From assembly GCA_002441445.1 (NCBI GenBank), contig DJWC01000011.1, positions 1 to 7,097 of the forward strand: a DNA stretch of 7,097 nt. Reading direction: 5' to 3'. The translations under genes were made by a program, and so were the position numbers. Below the pieces are notes generated by a model. It searched no databases. It was not told the DNA's origin and worked only from the letters and a program-made list of their open reading frames with translations. Positions 1 to 5,410 of this stretch are shown one piece after another (positions within the stretch are counted from its first letter, which is position 1; every line of letters starts with the position of its first letter). The stretch comes from Pusillimonas sp. UBA6240 (lineage in GTDB: Bacteria; Pseudomonadota; Gammaproteobacteria; Burkholderiales; Burkholderiaceae_B).

Positions 1-356
1 TGCCCATCATCGAGATCGTGGCGCCGGGGGGCAATTATGACTACGAGCACAAGTATGTATCGAACGATACGCAATACATCTGCCCGGCCCGGCTGGACCA
101 GGCGCTGAGCGACTCGGTGCGCCGCCTCGCCGAAGAAGCCTACGTGGTCCTGGGCTGCGAAGGCTGGGGGCGCGCCGATTTCATGCTGGACAAACAGGGC
201 AGGCCATGGCTGCTGGAGATGAACACCTCTCCCGGCATGACCAGCCATTCGCTGGTGCCCATGGGCGCCAAGGCCGCAGGCATGAGCTACGCCGATCTGT
301 GCGTGGCCATACTTGCCACCGCGTCCTGCAAAGTGCAGGCCCCGGCGGCCGCTTGA
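1..356 (+). CDS. ddl: D-alanine--D-alanine ligase (Ddl), C-terminal part, 5' end outside the window
   Basis: Partial gene; the reading frame is open from the left edge (first full codon at 3) to TGA at 354-356, giving 117 visible residues. Ddl joins two D-alanines with ATP in the cytoplasm to make the dipeptide used by MurF in peptidoglycan precursor synthesis. The visible part is the end of the ATP-grasp fold. It contains a lid-loop segment YDYEHKYVSNDTQY, then GWGRADFMLD with the metal-binding Asp (177-179), then LLEMNTSPGMTSHSLVP with metal-binding Glu (216-218) and Asn (222-224). These segments closely resemble E. coli DdlB. The C-terminal tail after the fold is short and Ala-rich. The gene lies 13 nt upstream of ftsQ, as in typical dcw clusters, so co-transcription is likely. 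A GTG at 18 is internal to the protein and is not the start. Family assignment is secure; DdlA versus DdlB naming rests on the dcw location. Confidence 0.96.
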   Translation, partial: PIIEIVAPGGNYDYEHKYVSNDTQYICPARLDQALSDSVRRLAEEAYVVLGCEGWGRADFMLDKQGRPWLLEMNTSPGMTSHSLVPMGAKAAGMSYADLCVAILATASCKVQAPAAA

Positions 357-357
357 T

Positions 358-369
358 CAAGGAGTCGAT
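358..369 (+). promoter_or_regulatory. Ribosome binding site of ftsQ, fixing a GTG start
   Basis: CAAGGAG at 358-364 matches the anti-Shine-Dalgarno sequence well and lies 5 nt before GTG at 370. This decides the ftsQ start. The longer open frame upstream (from 313) overlaps ddl and would add a Pro/Arg-rich stretch that is not part of the FtsQ family. An ATG at 368 is in another frame and gives only a short shadow peptide. Confidence 0.8.
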
Positions 370-1161
370 GTGTTTTCGGATGCGCGCCTGACCAACTTCA
401 TCGCGAACACGCTGGCTTTGCTGGCCGTGCTCGCCTTGATCGCGGGCGCCGTCGCATGGATAGCGCAGCGGCCCTATTTCGCGATAGCCGCCATACAGAT
501 CGAACCGCTGCAGGCGGAAGAGCTGAGCTATGTGTCGCCGGCCAGCGTGCAGGCCACAGTCGCGGGCAAGATCGCCGGCAATTTCTTTTCCATCGACCTG
601 GACGACACGCGGGCGGTCATCGAATCGGTGCCCTGGGTCCGCCACGCGCAGATACGCCGCGTCTGGCCCAATGCGCTGCGCGTGCAGATAGAAGAGCAGC
701 AGCCGCTGGCTCTCTGGAACGAAAACGAGATGATCAATAGCTGGGGCGAGGCTTTCGTCGCCAACCAGGGGGAACTGCCGGACGATGCCGACCTGCCCCA
801 GTTGAATGGGCCGGAAAGCTCGGAACGCCTGGTAGTGCAGCGCTATGCGGAGCTGGCGCGGTGGTTTGCGCCGCTGAACCTGCGCATCGAGGAAGTGACG
901 CTGAGCCCGCGCTACGCCTGGGAGGTCAAGCTGTCGGACGGCCTGCATCTGAGCCTGGGCCGCGATCCGGCTGCCGACGTCGCCGATCCGCACGGCCGCT
1001 CGGGCGCCTTGCCGTTCGCCGCGCGCATCGAACGTTTTGTGCAGGTCTGGCCGGCGCTCGCCCAGCGGTTGGGCGAGCGGGCCATCAGCAGTGCAGATTT
1101 ACGCTACGCCAATGGTTTTGCAATCACCTTGGCCCCTGTTTCCAATACCTCTGTGAAGTAA
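370..1161 (+). CDS. ftsQ: Cell division protein FtsQ
   Basis: Encodes a 263-residue bitopic inner-membrane divisome protein. FtsQ bridges the early ring (FtsZ/FtsA) and the septal synthesis proteins, binding FtsB/FtsL in the periplasm. The sequence shows a short cytoplasmic N-terminus and one hydrophobic segment at about residues 10-32. A POTRA domain follows at about 37-108 (FAIAAIQIE at its start, VPWVRHAQIRRVWPNALRVQIEEQ at its end). A beta domain covers about 113-255 and contains WGEAFV, LPQLNGPE and the family-typical DLRYANGFAI near the C-terminus. Length is normal for the family. The start is GTG at 370 with a strong Shine-Dalgarno. An Asp/Pro/Gly-rich stretch at about 198-214 looks like a surface loop; I believe it is a lineage feature but could not check. 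The stop TAA (1159-1161) is 5 nt before the ftsA ATG, which suggests translational coupling. Identification is firm; the start is likely. Confidence 0.95.
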   Translation: MFSDARLTNFIANTLALLAVLALIAGAVAWIAQRPYFAIAAIQIEPLQAEELSYVSPASVQATVAGKIAGNFFSIDLDDTRAVIESVPWVRHAQIRRVWPNALRVQIEEQQPLALWNENEMINSWGEAFVANQGELPDDADLPQLNGPESSERLVVQRYAELARWFAPLNLRIEEVTLSPRYAWEVKLSDGLHLSLGRDPAADVADPHGRSGALPFAARIERFVQVWPALAQRLGERAISSADLRYANGFAITLAPVSNTSVK

Positions 1162-1166
1162 AAACT

Positions 1167-2393
1167 ATGACCCGTGACATCAAGGACCTGATCGTTGCAC
1201 TGGATATCGGCACCAGCAAGGTGGTGGCCGTTGTCGCTGAAATATTGCCCGAAGGGCGTTTCGAGGTATTGGGCCTGGGCCAGCATGAATCGCAAGGCAT
1301 GCGCAAGGGCGTCGTGGTCAATATCGAATCGACCGTCAATTCCATCCAGCGCGCGCTGGAGGAAGCCGAGCTGATGGCGGACTGCAAGATACGCGAAGTC
1401 TATACCGGCATCGCGGGCAGCCACATCACCAGCTTCAACTCCAGCGGCATGGTGGCGGTGAAGGACAAGGAAGTGACCGCCACCGACGTGGCCCGGGTCA
1501 TCGAAACCGCCAAGGCGGTGAATATACCGACCGACCAGCAGGTGCTGCACGTGCTGACGCAGGAATTCATCGTCGACTCGCAAGAGGACATCCGCGAACC
1601 CATAGGCATGAGCGGCCTGCGCCTGGAGGTGCGCGTGCATATCGTGACGGGCGCCGTGAGCGCCGCCCAGAACATCGTCAAGTGCGTGCGCCGCTGCGGG
1701 CTGGAGGTGCAGGACCTGATCCTGCAGCCGCTCGCATCCAGCCTGGCCTGCCTGACTTCGGACGAGAAAGAGCTGGGCGTGGTGCTGGTCGATATCGGCG
1801 GCGGGACCACGGATGTCGCCATCTTCACGGGCGGCGCCATACGGCATACCGCCGTGGTGCCCATCGCCGGCGACCAGATCACCAGCGATATCGCCGCCAT
1901 GCTGCGCACGCCCACGCCGGACGCCGAGGAAATCAAGCTGCGCTTCGGCATCGCCAAGCAGGTGTTGGCCAGCGCGGAAGAATACATCGAAGTGCCCGGC
2001 CTGGGCGACCGGCCCAACCGCCAGGTCAAGCGCCAGGCGCTGGGCGCCGTCATCGAACCGCGCGTCGAAGAGCTGTTCACCTTTGTGCAGCAGATCGTGC
2101 GCGAGTCGGGCTACGAAGACTTGCTGGCTTCCGGCGTGGTGCTGACCGGCGGCACGGCGCTGATGCCGGGCATCGTCGAACTGGCCGAGGACGTGTTTCT
2201 GAAGCCGGTGCGGGTGGCCGTGCCCGCCTACGAGGGCAGCCTGGCCGATGTCATGCACAATCCGCGTTTTTCAACGGTGATGGGCTTGCTGTCCGAAGCC
2301 CGTCTGCAGCGCGCCCGGGGGCGCAAAGTGGCCCAGCAGAAGGGCAGCTTCAAGACCTTGCTGGCGCGCATGAAAGAGTGGTTCATGAATTAG
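1167..2393 (+). CDS. ftsA: Cell division protein FtsA (actin-like membrane tether of the Z ring)
   Basis: Encodes 408 residues, normal for beta-proteobacterial FtsA. FtsA is an ATP-binding actin homologue that polymerises under the inner membrane, anchors FtsZ and recruits later division proteins. The ATPase motifs are visible: phosphate-1 ALDIGTSKV (residues 11-19), phosphate-2 VDIGGGTTDVAIF (Asp209 to about 220), and the adenosine motif VVLTGGTALMPG (Thr327-Gly329 core). The FtsA-specific 1C domain lies at about 84-160. The last 17 residues (KGSFKTLLARMKEWFMN) form the amphipathic membrane-targeting helix, so the C-terminus is intact. The ATG at 1167 follows a weak Shine-Dalgarno (GAAG, 1155-1158) lying inside the end of ftsQ, with only 5 nt between genes. 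Expression therefore probably depends on coupling to ftsQ. In-frame sequence upstream of 1167 overlaps ftsQ and is not FtsA-like. The stop TAG is part of a small hairpin (2392-2407). Confidence 0.98.
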   Translation: MTRDIKDLIVALDIGTSKVVAVVAEILPEGRFEVLGLGQHESQGMRKGVVVNIESTVNSIQRALEEAELMADCKIREVYTGIAGSHITSFNSSGMVAVKDKEVTATDVARVIETAKAVNIPTDQQVLHVLTQEFIVDSQEDIREPIGMSGLRLEVRVHIVTGAVSAAQNIVKCVRRCGLEVQDLILQPLASSLACLTSDEKELGVVLVDIGGGTTDVAIFTGGAIRHTAVVPIAGDQITSDIAAMLRTPTPDAEEIKLRFGIAKQVLASAEEYIEVPGLGDRPNRQVKRQALGAVIEPRVEELFTFVQQIVRESGYEDLLASGVVLTGGTALMPGIVELAEDVFLKPVRVAVPAYEGSLADVMHNPRFSTVMGLLSEARLQRARGRKVAQQKGSFKTLLARMKEWFMN

Positions 2394-2407
2394 GGCCTGA
2401 CGGCCCT
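2392..2407 (+). repeat. Perfect 6-bp hairpin overlapping the ftsA stop codon
   Basis: AGGGCC (2392-2397), loop TGAC, GGCCCT (2402-2407). The left arm contains the last two bases of the ftsA TAG. No T-run follows, so it is not a standard intrinsic terminator. It could slow 3' exonucleases or simply be chance in GC-rich DNA. Confidence 0.4.
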
Positions 2408-2441
2408 GATGGACGGGCGAAACAAGCCTGTTCCAGGAGGC

Positions 2442-2486
2442 GTTTCAAATCAGGTGCGAGCCCAGGGCTGGCATTTCCTTTGAAAC
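2442..2486 (+). repeat. 8-bp perfect inverted repeat with nested mini-hairpin in the ftsA-ftsZ gap
   Basis: GTTTCAAA (2442-2449) and TTTGAAAC (2479-2486) are exact reverse complements 29 nt apart. Between them AGCC/GGCT (2459-2462 with 2466-2469, loop CAG) can form a small inner stem. As RNA this gives a two-part structure about 70 nt upstream of the ftsZ start. As DNA the right arm includes TTGAAA (2480-2485), which resembles a sigma70 -35 box. Function is not known from sequence. Confidence 0.45.
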
Positions 2487-2509
2487 TATTCCGAACAACA
2501 AGCAGTACT
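2480..2509 (+). promoter_or_regulatory. Weak candidate promoter for ftsZ
   Basis: TTGAAA (2480-2485) resembles the -35 consensus. AGTACT (2504-2509), 18 nt later, matches TATAAT at only three of six positions. It would start transcription about 40 nt before the ftsZ ATG. FtsZ is needed in large excess over FtsA and often has promoters of its own near this point, so the location is reasonable, but the -10 box is poor. Confidence 0.25.
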
Positions 2510-2546
2510 GGGGAAGTTTTGGATTAGTCGTTTTTATGGATATGTG

Positions 2547-2558
2547 AGGGAGTCAATC
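2547..2558 (+). promoter_or_regulatory. Ribosome binding site of ftsZ
   Basis: AGGGAG (2547-2552) is 6 nt before ATG 2559 and 9 nt before ATG 2562. It supports either of the adjacent ATG codons and rules out the GTG at 2544, which lies upstream of this site. ftsZ therefore has a much stronger translation signal than ftsA, in line with the higher FtsZ level cells need. Confidence 0.75.
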
Positions 2559-3728
2559 ATGATGAATTTTGAAATGCTCGATACCAGCGCCAACGGTACC
2601 GTCATCAAAGTAGTGGGCGTGGGCGGCGCGGGCGGCAATGCCGTGGCCCATATGATCCGTTCCGGCGTAAGCGGGGTTGAATTCATATGCGCCAATACGG
2701 ACGCGCAGGCTTTGGCCACCAGCGAGGCGCCGGTGCAGATCCGCCTGGGCCGCACAGGACTGGGCGCCGGCGCGCGCCCCGAGCAGGGCCGCGCCGCCGC
2801 CGAAACGGCGCGCGAGGAAATCCGTGCGGCGCTGACCGGCGCGCACATGGTGTTCATCACCGCCGGCATGGGCGGCGGCACCGGAACCGGAGCCGGCCCC
2901 GTCGTGGCGGAAGTCGCCAAGGAACTTGGCATTCTGACGGTCGGGGTGGTGACCAAGCCCTTCGCCTTCGAAGGCGCCAAGCGCATGAAGATGGCCGAGG
3001 ATGGCATTGCGGAGCTGTCCAAGCATGTGCATTCGCTGATCGTGGTCCTGAACGAAAACCTGTACGACCTGATGGACGACGATGCGACGCAGGAAGACTG
3101 CTTCAAGTCCGCCGACGACGTGCTGCACAATGCATGCGCGGGCATTGCCGAGATCATCAACGTCGAAGGCAATGTGAACGTCGACTTCGAGGACGTCAAG
3201 ACCATCATGGGCGAACAGGGCCAGGCCATGATGGGCACCTCCATTGCGGCGGGCGCCGACCGCGCCCGCGTGGCGGCCGAACGCGCCATAGCATGCCCCC
3301 TGCTGGAAGGCGTCGACCTGCACGGTGCGCGCGGCATGCTGGTGAACATCACCGCCAGCCGCACCTTGAAGATGCGGGAAACCCGCGAAATCATGGACAC
3401 CATACGCAGCTACGCGGCGGACGATGCCACCATCGTGTTCGGTACGGCTTACGACGAGTCCATGGGTGAAAACCTGCGCGTCACGGTCGTGGCCACGGGC
3501 CTGGGCCGTTCGGTCGCGCGACCCCAACTGGTGCAGAAGTCCCACGAGGAATTGCGCACCGGCACCGACAACCTGTCCTACATGGGCGGTCACGACTTCG
3601 GCAACGCGGAAGTTCCCGCTGTCATCCGCAACCCGCGCAGCCAGGCTACGGCCCAGGTGCGCGCCCTTGAAACCGCCGGTATGGATCACTTCGACATTCC
3701 GGCTTTCCTGCGCAAGCAGGCCGACTGA
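2559..3728 (+). CDS. ftsZ: Cell division protein FtsZ (tubulin-like GTPase)
   Basis: Encodes 389 residues, a normal length. FtsZ polymerises with GTP into the cytokinetic ring in the cytoplasm at midcell. Visible elements are VGVGGAGGNAV (about residues 19-29), the tubulin signature GGGTGTG (105-111), and the catalytic T7 loop NVDFEDV (207-213, with Asp209 and Asp212). A C-terminal linker runs from about 318 to 374, and the conserved tail peptide ending DIPAFLRKQAD (379-389) binds FtsA, ZipA-type partners and MinC. All catalytic and partner-binding elements are intact. The start is ATG 2559 (MMNFEML) or ATG 2562; both sit behind the same Shine-Dalgarno, and I chose the first. Internally the FtsZ family is very conserved, and the small differences (GARPEQGRAAAE, AIACPLLEG) fall at known variable positions. 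The stop TGA (3726-3728) lies within a hairpin. Confidence 0.99.
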   Translation: MMNFEMLDTSANGTVIKVVGVGGAGGNAVAHMIRSGVSGVEFICANTDAQALATSEAPVQIRLGRTGLGAGARPEQGRAAAETAREEIRAALTGAHMVFITAGMGGGTGTGAGPVVAEVAKELGILTVGVVTKPFAFEGAKRMKMAEDGIAELSKHVHSLIVVLNENLYDLMDDDATQEDCFKSADDVLHNACAGIAEIINVEGNVNVDFEDVKTIMGEQGQAMMGTSIAAGADRARVAAERAIACPLLEGVDLHGARGMLVNITASRTLKMRETREIMDTIRSYAADDATIVFGTAYDESMGENLRVTVVATGLGRSVARPQLVQKSHEELRTGTDNLSYMGGHDFGNAEVPAVIRNPRSQATAQVRALETAGMDHFDIPAFLRKQAD

Positions 3729-3756
3729 TCAGCTTTCGGGATCAGCCGTCTGTTTT
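3725..3756 (+). terminator. Weak terminator-like hairpin at the end of ftsZ
   Basis: CTGATC (3725-3730) pairs with GATCAG (3740-3745) around a 9-nt loop. TGTTTT (3751-3756) follows after 5 nt. The ftsZ TGA is in the left arm. The stem is short and the T-run interrupted and displaced, so at best it is a leaky terminator or an mRNA 3'-end stabiliser. Confidence 0.3.
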
Positions 3757-3771
3757 GCCTCTCACATGTTC

Positions 3772-3790
3772 GCCGGGCCATGGACCCGGC
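3772..3790 (+). repeat. 6-bp GC hairpin in the ftsZ-lpxC gap
   Basis: GCCGGG (3772-3777) and CCCGGC (3785-3790) are perfect complements around the 7-nt loop CCATGGA. No T-run follows. It is the second of several inverted repeats in this gap. Confidence 0.4.
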
Positions 3791-3803
3791 TGGACGACCG
3801 ATA

Positions 3804-3835
3804 GGCGCACCCCCATTTCCCCAGGGCGGTGCGCC
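3804..3835 (+). repeat. Strong 8-bp GC hairpin in the ftsZ-lpxC gap
   Basis: GGCGCACC (3804-3811) pairs perfectly with GGTGCGCC (3828-3835). With C3827 bulged, CCC (3812-3814) can pair with GGG (3824-3826), giving about 11 pairs around a 9-nt loop. The following bases (GTCGCGTATGG) contain no T-run. It could end transcription only with help (Rho or pausing), or protect the 3' end of ftsZ mRNA. It is too stable to ignore, but its role is not evident. Confidence 0.55.
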
Positions 3836-3840
3836 GTCGC

Positions 3841-3868
3841 GTATGGCGCCTTCCGCATGGCGTCTTCT
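3841..3868 (+). repeat. Imperfect tandem 14-bp repeat (two units)
   Basis: Two adjacent 14-nt units (3841-3854 and 3855-3868) agree at 11 of 14 positions. The cores are ATGGCGCCTTC (3843-3853) and ATGGCGTCTTC (3857-3867). They lie just upstream of the candidate lpxC promoter. They could be a duplicated binding site or a slippage product. Confidence 0.35.
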
Positions 3869-3890
3869 GAAGCCGATTGAAACAGAAGGT

Positions 3891-3920
3891 TTAATAGTCC
3901 AGTCCTGATTCGGCTACACT
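3891..3920 (+). promoter_or_regulatory. Candidate sigma70 promoter of lpxC
   Basis: TTAATA (3891-3896) and TACACT (3915-3920) each match four of six consensus positions, with an 18-nt spacer. Transcription would begin near 3926-3928, leaving a leader of about 35 nt before the lpxC ATG. The local drop in GC content agrees with a promoter. A 6-bp inverted repeat (CTTCTG 3864-3869 / CAGAAG 3883-3888) lies directly upstream and a longer one (3905-3937) covers the -10 box. Confidence 0.4.
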
Positions 3921-3937
3921 ATAGGGTAGCGAATCAG
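3905..3937 (+). promoter_or_regulatory. 12-bp inverted repeat (one bulge) over the lpxC promoter: possible operator or attenuator
   Basis: The left arm CTGATTCGGCTAC (3905-3917) is the reverse complement of the right arm GTAGCGAATCAG (3926-3937), except for one extra G (3912 or 3913). This makes 12 pairs around an 8-nt centre. It covers the candidate -10 box (3915-3920) and ends 24 nt before the lpxC start. As DNA it looks like a repressor operator. As RNA it could fold only in transcripts entering from ftsZ, because a transcript starting near 3927 contains only the right arm. The following bases (TCTGAATTTGTTC) are AT-rich but not a clean T-run, so terminator activity would be modest. The binding factor is unknown. 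Confidence 0.5.
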
Positions 3938-3961
3938 TCTGAATTTGTTCAGCAAAAGAAT

Positions 3962-4885
3962 ATGTTACGTCAACGCACCATACAGAAGGCCATCAGTACC
4001 AAAGGCGTCGGCCTGCACTCCGGACGCAGGGTCGAGATCACCCTGCGTCCCGCCGCGCCCAATACTGGCATTGTCTTTCATCGCGTTGACCTGCCGGAAG
4101 TCGTCGATCTACCGGCAAAAGCCGATCAGGTCGGCAATACCCGCATGGCTTCGGTGCTGCAGCAGGGCGATGTGCGTGTTTCCACGGTGGAACACCTGAT
4201 GTCCGCGCTGGCCGGCCTGGGCATCGACAACCTGCATGTGGACCTGACGGCCGAGGAAGTGCCCATCATGGACGGCAGCGCCGGGACTTTCGTCTATCTG
4301 CTGCGCTCGGCGGGCCTGCAAGAGCAGGCGGCGCCCAAGCAGTACCTGCGGGTCCTGAAGACCGTCGAGGTGCGCGAAGGCGAAGGCGCGGACCTGAAGT
4401 GGGCGCGCCTCGAACCCTACGACGGCTTCGCGCTGTCTTTCGCCATCGATTTCCGCCACCCCGCCATCGATTCCACGGCCAATTTCGCCGAAGTGGATTT
4501 CGAAAAGGATTCCTACGTCAAGACCATCGCGCGCGCGCGCACCTTCGGTTTCGTCAGCGAGGTCGAAGCCTTGCGCGCCGCGGGTCTTGCACGCGGCGGC
4601 AGCCTGGACAACGCCATCGTCATGGACGAATACCGCGTGCTCAATTCCGACGGCCTGCGCTATGACGATGAATTCGTGAAACACAAGATATTGGACGCCA
4701 TCGGCGACCTTTATCTCATCGGCAAGCCGCTGGTCGCGCGCTATGTGGCTTGCAAATCGGGTCACAGCCTGAACAACCAGTTGGCCAGGACACTGCTGGC
4801 GCAGCAGGACTGCTGGGAGCTGGTGACCTATGAATCCACGGCGGCGGCTCCCAAGGCCTTCGCGCACGAGTGGAAATTCGCCTGA
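3962..4885 (+). CDS. lpxC: UDP-3-O-acyl-N-acetylglucosamine deacetylase LpxC
   Basis: Encodes 307 residues, full length. LpxC is the cytoplasmic zinc enzyme that removes the acetyl group from UDP-3-O-acyl-GlcNAc, the committed step of lipid A synthesis. The sequence starts MLRQRTIQKAISTKGVGLHSG, as is usual for the family. The active-site set is complete: Glu77-His78 in VSTVEHLMSAL, the zinc ligands His241 and Asp245 in HKILDAIGDLYLIG (with Lys242), and His268 in KSGHSLNN. The IMDGSAGTF motif is at 102-110. The ATG at 3962 has only a weak upstream purine stretch (AAAAGAA, 3954-3960), so translation may be modest. This suits an enzyme whose level must be tightly held. The gene follows ftsZ in the same direction after 233 nt and ends 14 nt from the convergent dciA. 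In E. coli LpxC is degraded by FtsH through its C-terminal tail; the tail here (AHEWKFA) is different and short, so the same control is uncertain. Confidence 0.98.
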   Translation: MLRQRTIQKAISTKGVGLHSGRRVEITLRPAAPNTGIVFHRVDLPEVVDLPAKADQVGNTRMASVLQQGDVRVSTVEHLMSALAGLGIDNLHVDLTAEEVPIMDGSAGTFVYLLRSAGLQEQAAPKQYLRVLKTVEVREGEGADLKWARLEPYDGFALSFAIDFRHPAIDSTANFAEVDFEKDSYVKTIARARTFGFVSEVEALRAAGLARGGSLDNAIVMDEYRVLNSDGLRYDDEFVKHKILDAIGDLYLIGKPLVARYVACKSGHSLNNQLARTLLAQQDCWELVTYESTAAAPKAFAHEWKFA

Positions 4886-4889
4886 GGCG
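4879..4889 (+). repeat. Small hairpin with the lpxC stop codon as its loop
   Basis: CGCC (4879-4882), TGA (4883-4885, the lpxC stop), GGCG (4886-4889). The stem is only 4 bp with no T-run, so it is not a terminator by itself. Chance is a fair explanation. Confidence 0.2.
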
Positions 4890-4899
4890 TTGGCAGGCC

Positions 4900-5373
4900 C
4901 TAGCGGTGATGGTTCAGCAGGCGCCCGATGGCGTCGGCCAGGGGCCCGGGCCGCAAGTTGTCGCGCAGCTCATCGAAGGCGTCCAGGGCCGCGTTATCCA
5001 GCGGGATGACCTGGCGGGCGGCTGTTTTTGTCTGGCTTTGCCATAGGCCGGCTTGAACCCTGACCTGGATTTCGTTAAGGTTCCATCCGCTTTCATGCAA
5101 TAGGCGCACAATGCGGGGCGCAAGCTGCCGCAGTTTCGACGCATAGGCGGCGCTGGGAACCGCCAGGGTGATTTGCTGTCTTTCTATGCGGGCCACCTTG
5201 CATACCGCCGCAAGCGGGGGCGGCAGCGCGGCGCGCGCGATTAGCTCCGCCTCGAGCAGTCTGCGCGCGGCGCCCAGCACCTGGGCGCCTTGCTGGTCGC
5301 CGACCAGCCAGCTGGCCGCCAGTGTGGCGGGCGTGGCATCGTTGCGCGGCCGTCGCGCGTGGTTGCGGAACAT
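4900..5373 (-). CDS. dciA: DUF721 / DciA-like protein (replicative helicase partner)
   Basis: Encodes 157 residues from ATG at 5373 to TAG at 4902-4900. DciA-family (DUF721) proteins help load or operate the replicative helicase DnaB in bacteria that lack the DnaC type of loader. Family features are LLEAELIARAALPPPLAAVC (about 39-58), then ITLAVPSAAYASKLRQLAPRIVRLL (about 68-92), giving the KLRQL-P core, then an amphipathic strand EIQVRVQ (101-107). The C-terminal helix DELRDNLRPGPLADAIGRLL is also typical. The start has GAAG 6 nt upstream on the minus strand. Longer versions starting up to 5487 would run into the divergent M23 gene and add non-family sequence. Neighbours are lpxC (tail-to-tail, 14 nt) and the M23 gene (head-to-head, 37 nt). 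As I recall, Pseudomonas aeruginosa has a DUF721 gene in the same lpxC-secA interval. Family call good; helicase role is inferred from the family. Confidence 0.82.
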   Translation of the reverse strand: MFRNHARRPRNDATPATLAASWLVGDQQGAQVLGAARRLLEAELIARAALPPPLAAVCKVARIERQQITLAVPSAAYASKLRQLAPRIVRLLHESGWNLNEIQVRVQAGLWQSQTKTAARQVIPLDNAALDAFDELRDNLRPGPLADAIGRLLNHHR

Positions 5374-5410
5374 GCGGGTCTTCAAGAATTTAAAGTGGAA
5401 TGTTTTATTT
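5374..5410. promoter_or_regulatory. 37-nt divergent start region between dciA and the M23 gene
   Basis: This AT-rich stretch separates the two divergent start codons. It holds TTTAAA (5389-5394) and TTTATT (5404-5409), both possible -10 material. It is too short to hold two full promoters with leaders, so promoter elements must reach into the coding regions or the transcripts must have very short leaders. I could not place a convincing -35/-10 pair on either strand. Confidence 0.35.

Noticed and set aside
1104..2258. Long minus-strand open frame (384 codons) opposite ftsA, His/Ala/Gln-rich
   Set aside because: It is an antisense shadow produced by GC-rich third positions of ftsA; composition is not protein-like and it has no recognised domain.
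2431..2527. Possible small gene in the ftsA-ftsZ gap behind GGAGG (2436-2440)
   Set aside because: No start codon lies at a suitable distance in a meaningful frame, and the short reading frame has no recognisable content.
2553..3689. Long minus-strand open frames opposite ftsZ (378 and 289 codons)
   Set aside because: Both lie opposite one of the most conserved bacterial genes, and their sequences are biased His/Ala/Gly or Ser/Thr runs with no family features.
3424..3804. Plus-strand open frame running from inside ftsZ into the ftsZ-lpxC gap
   Set aside because: Most of it is ftsZ read in another frame, and the part in the gap shows no start signal or recognisable protein.
3917..3926. CACTATAGGG, identical to the core of the phage T7 RNA polymerase promoter
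   Set aside because: Only the initiation part matches; the upstream recognition bases do not, and there is no phage gene nearby. It is explained by the host promoter and inverted repeat at this place.
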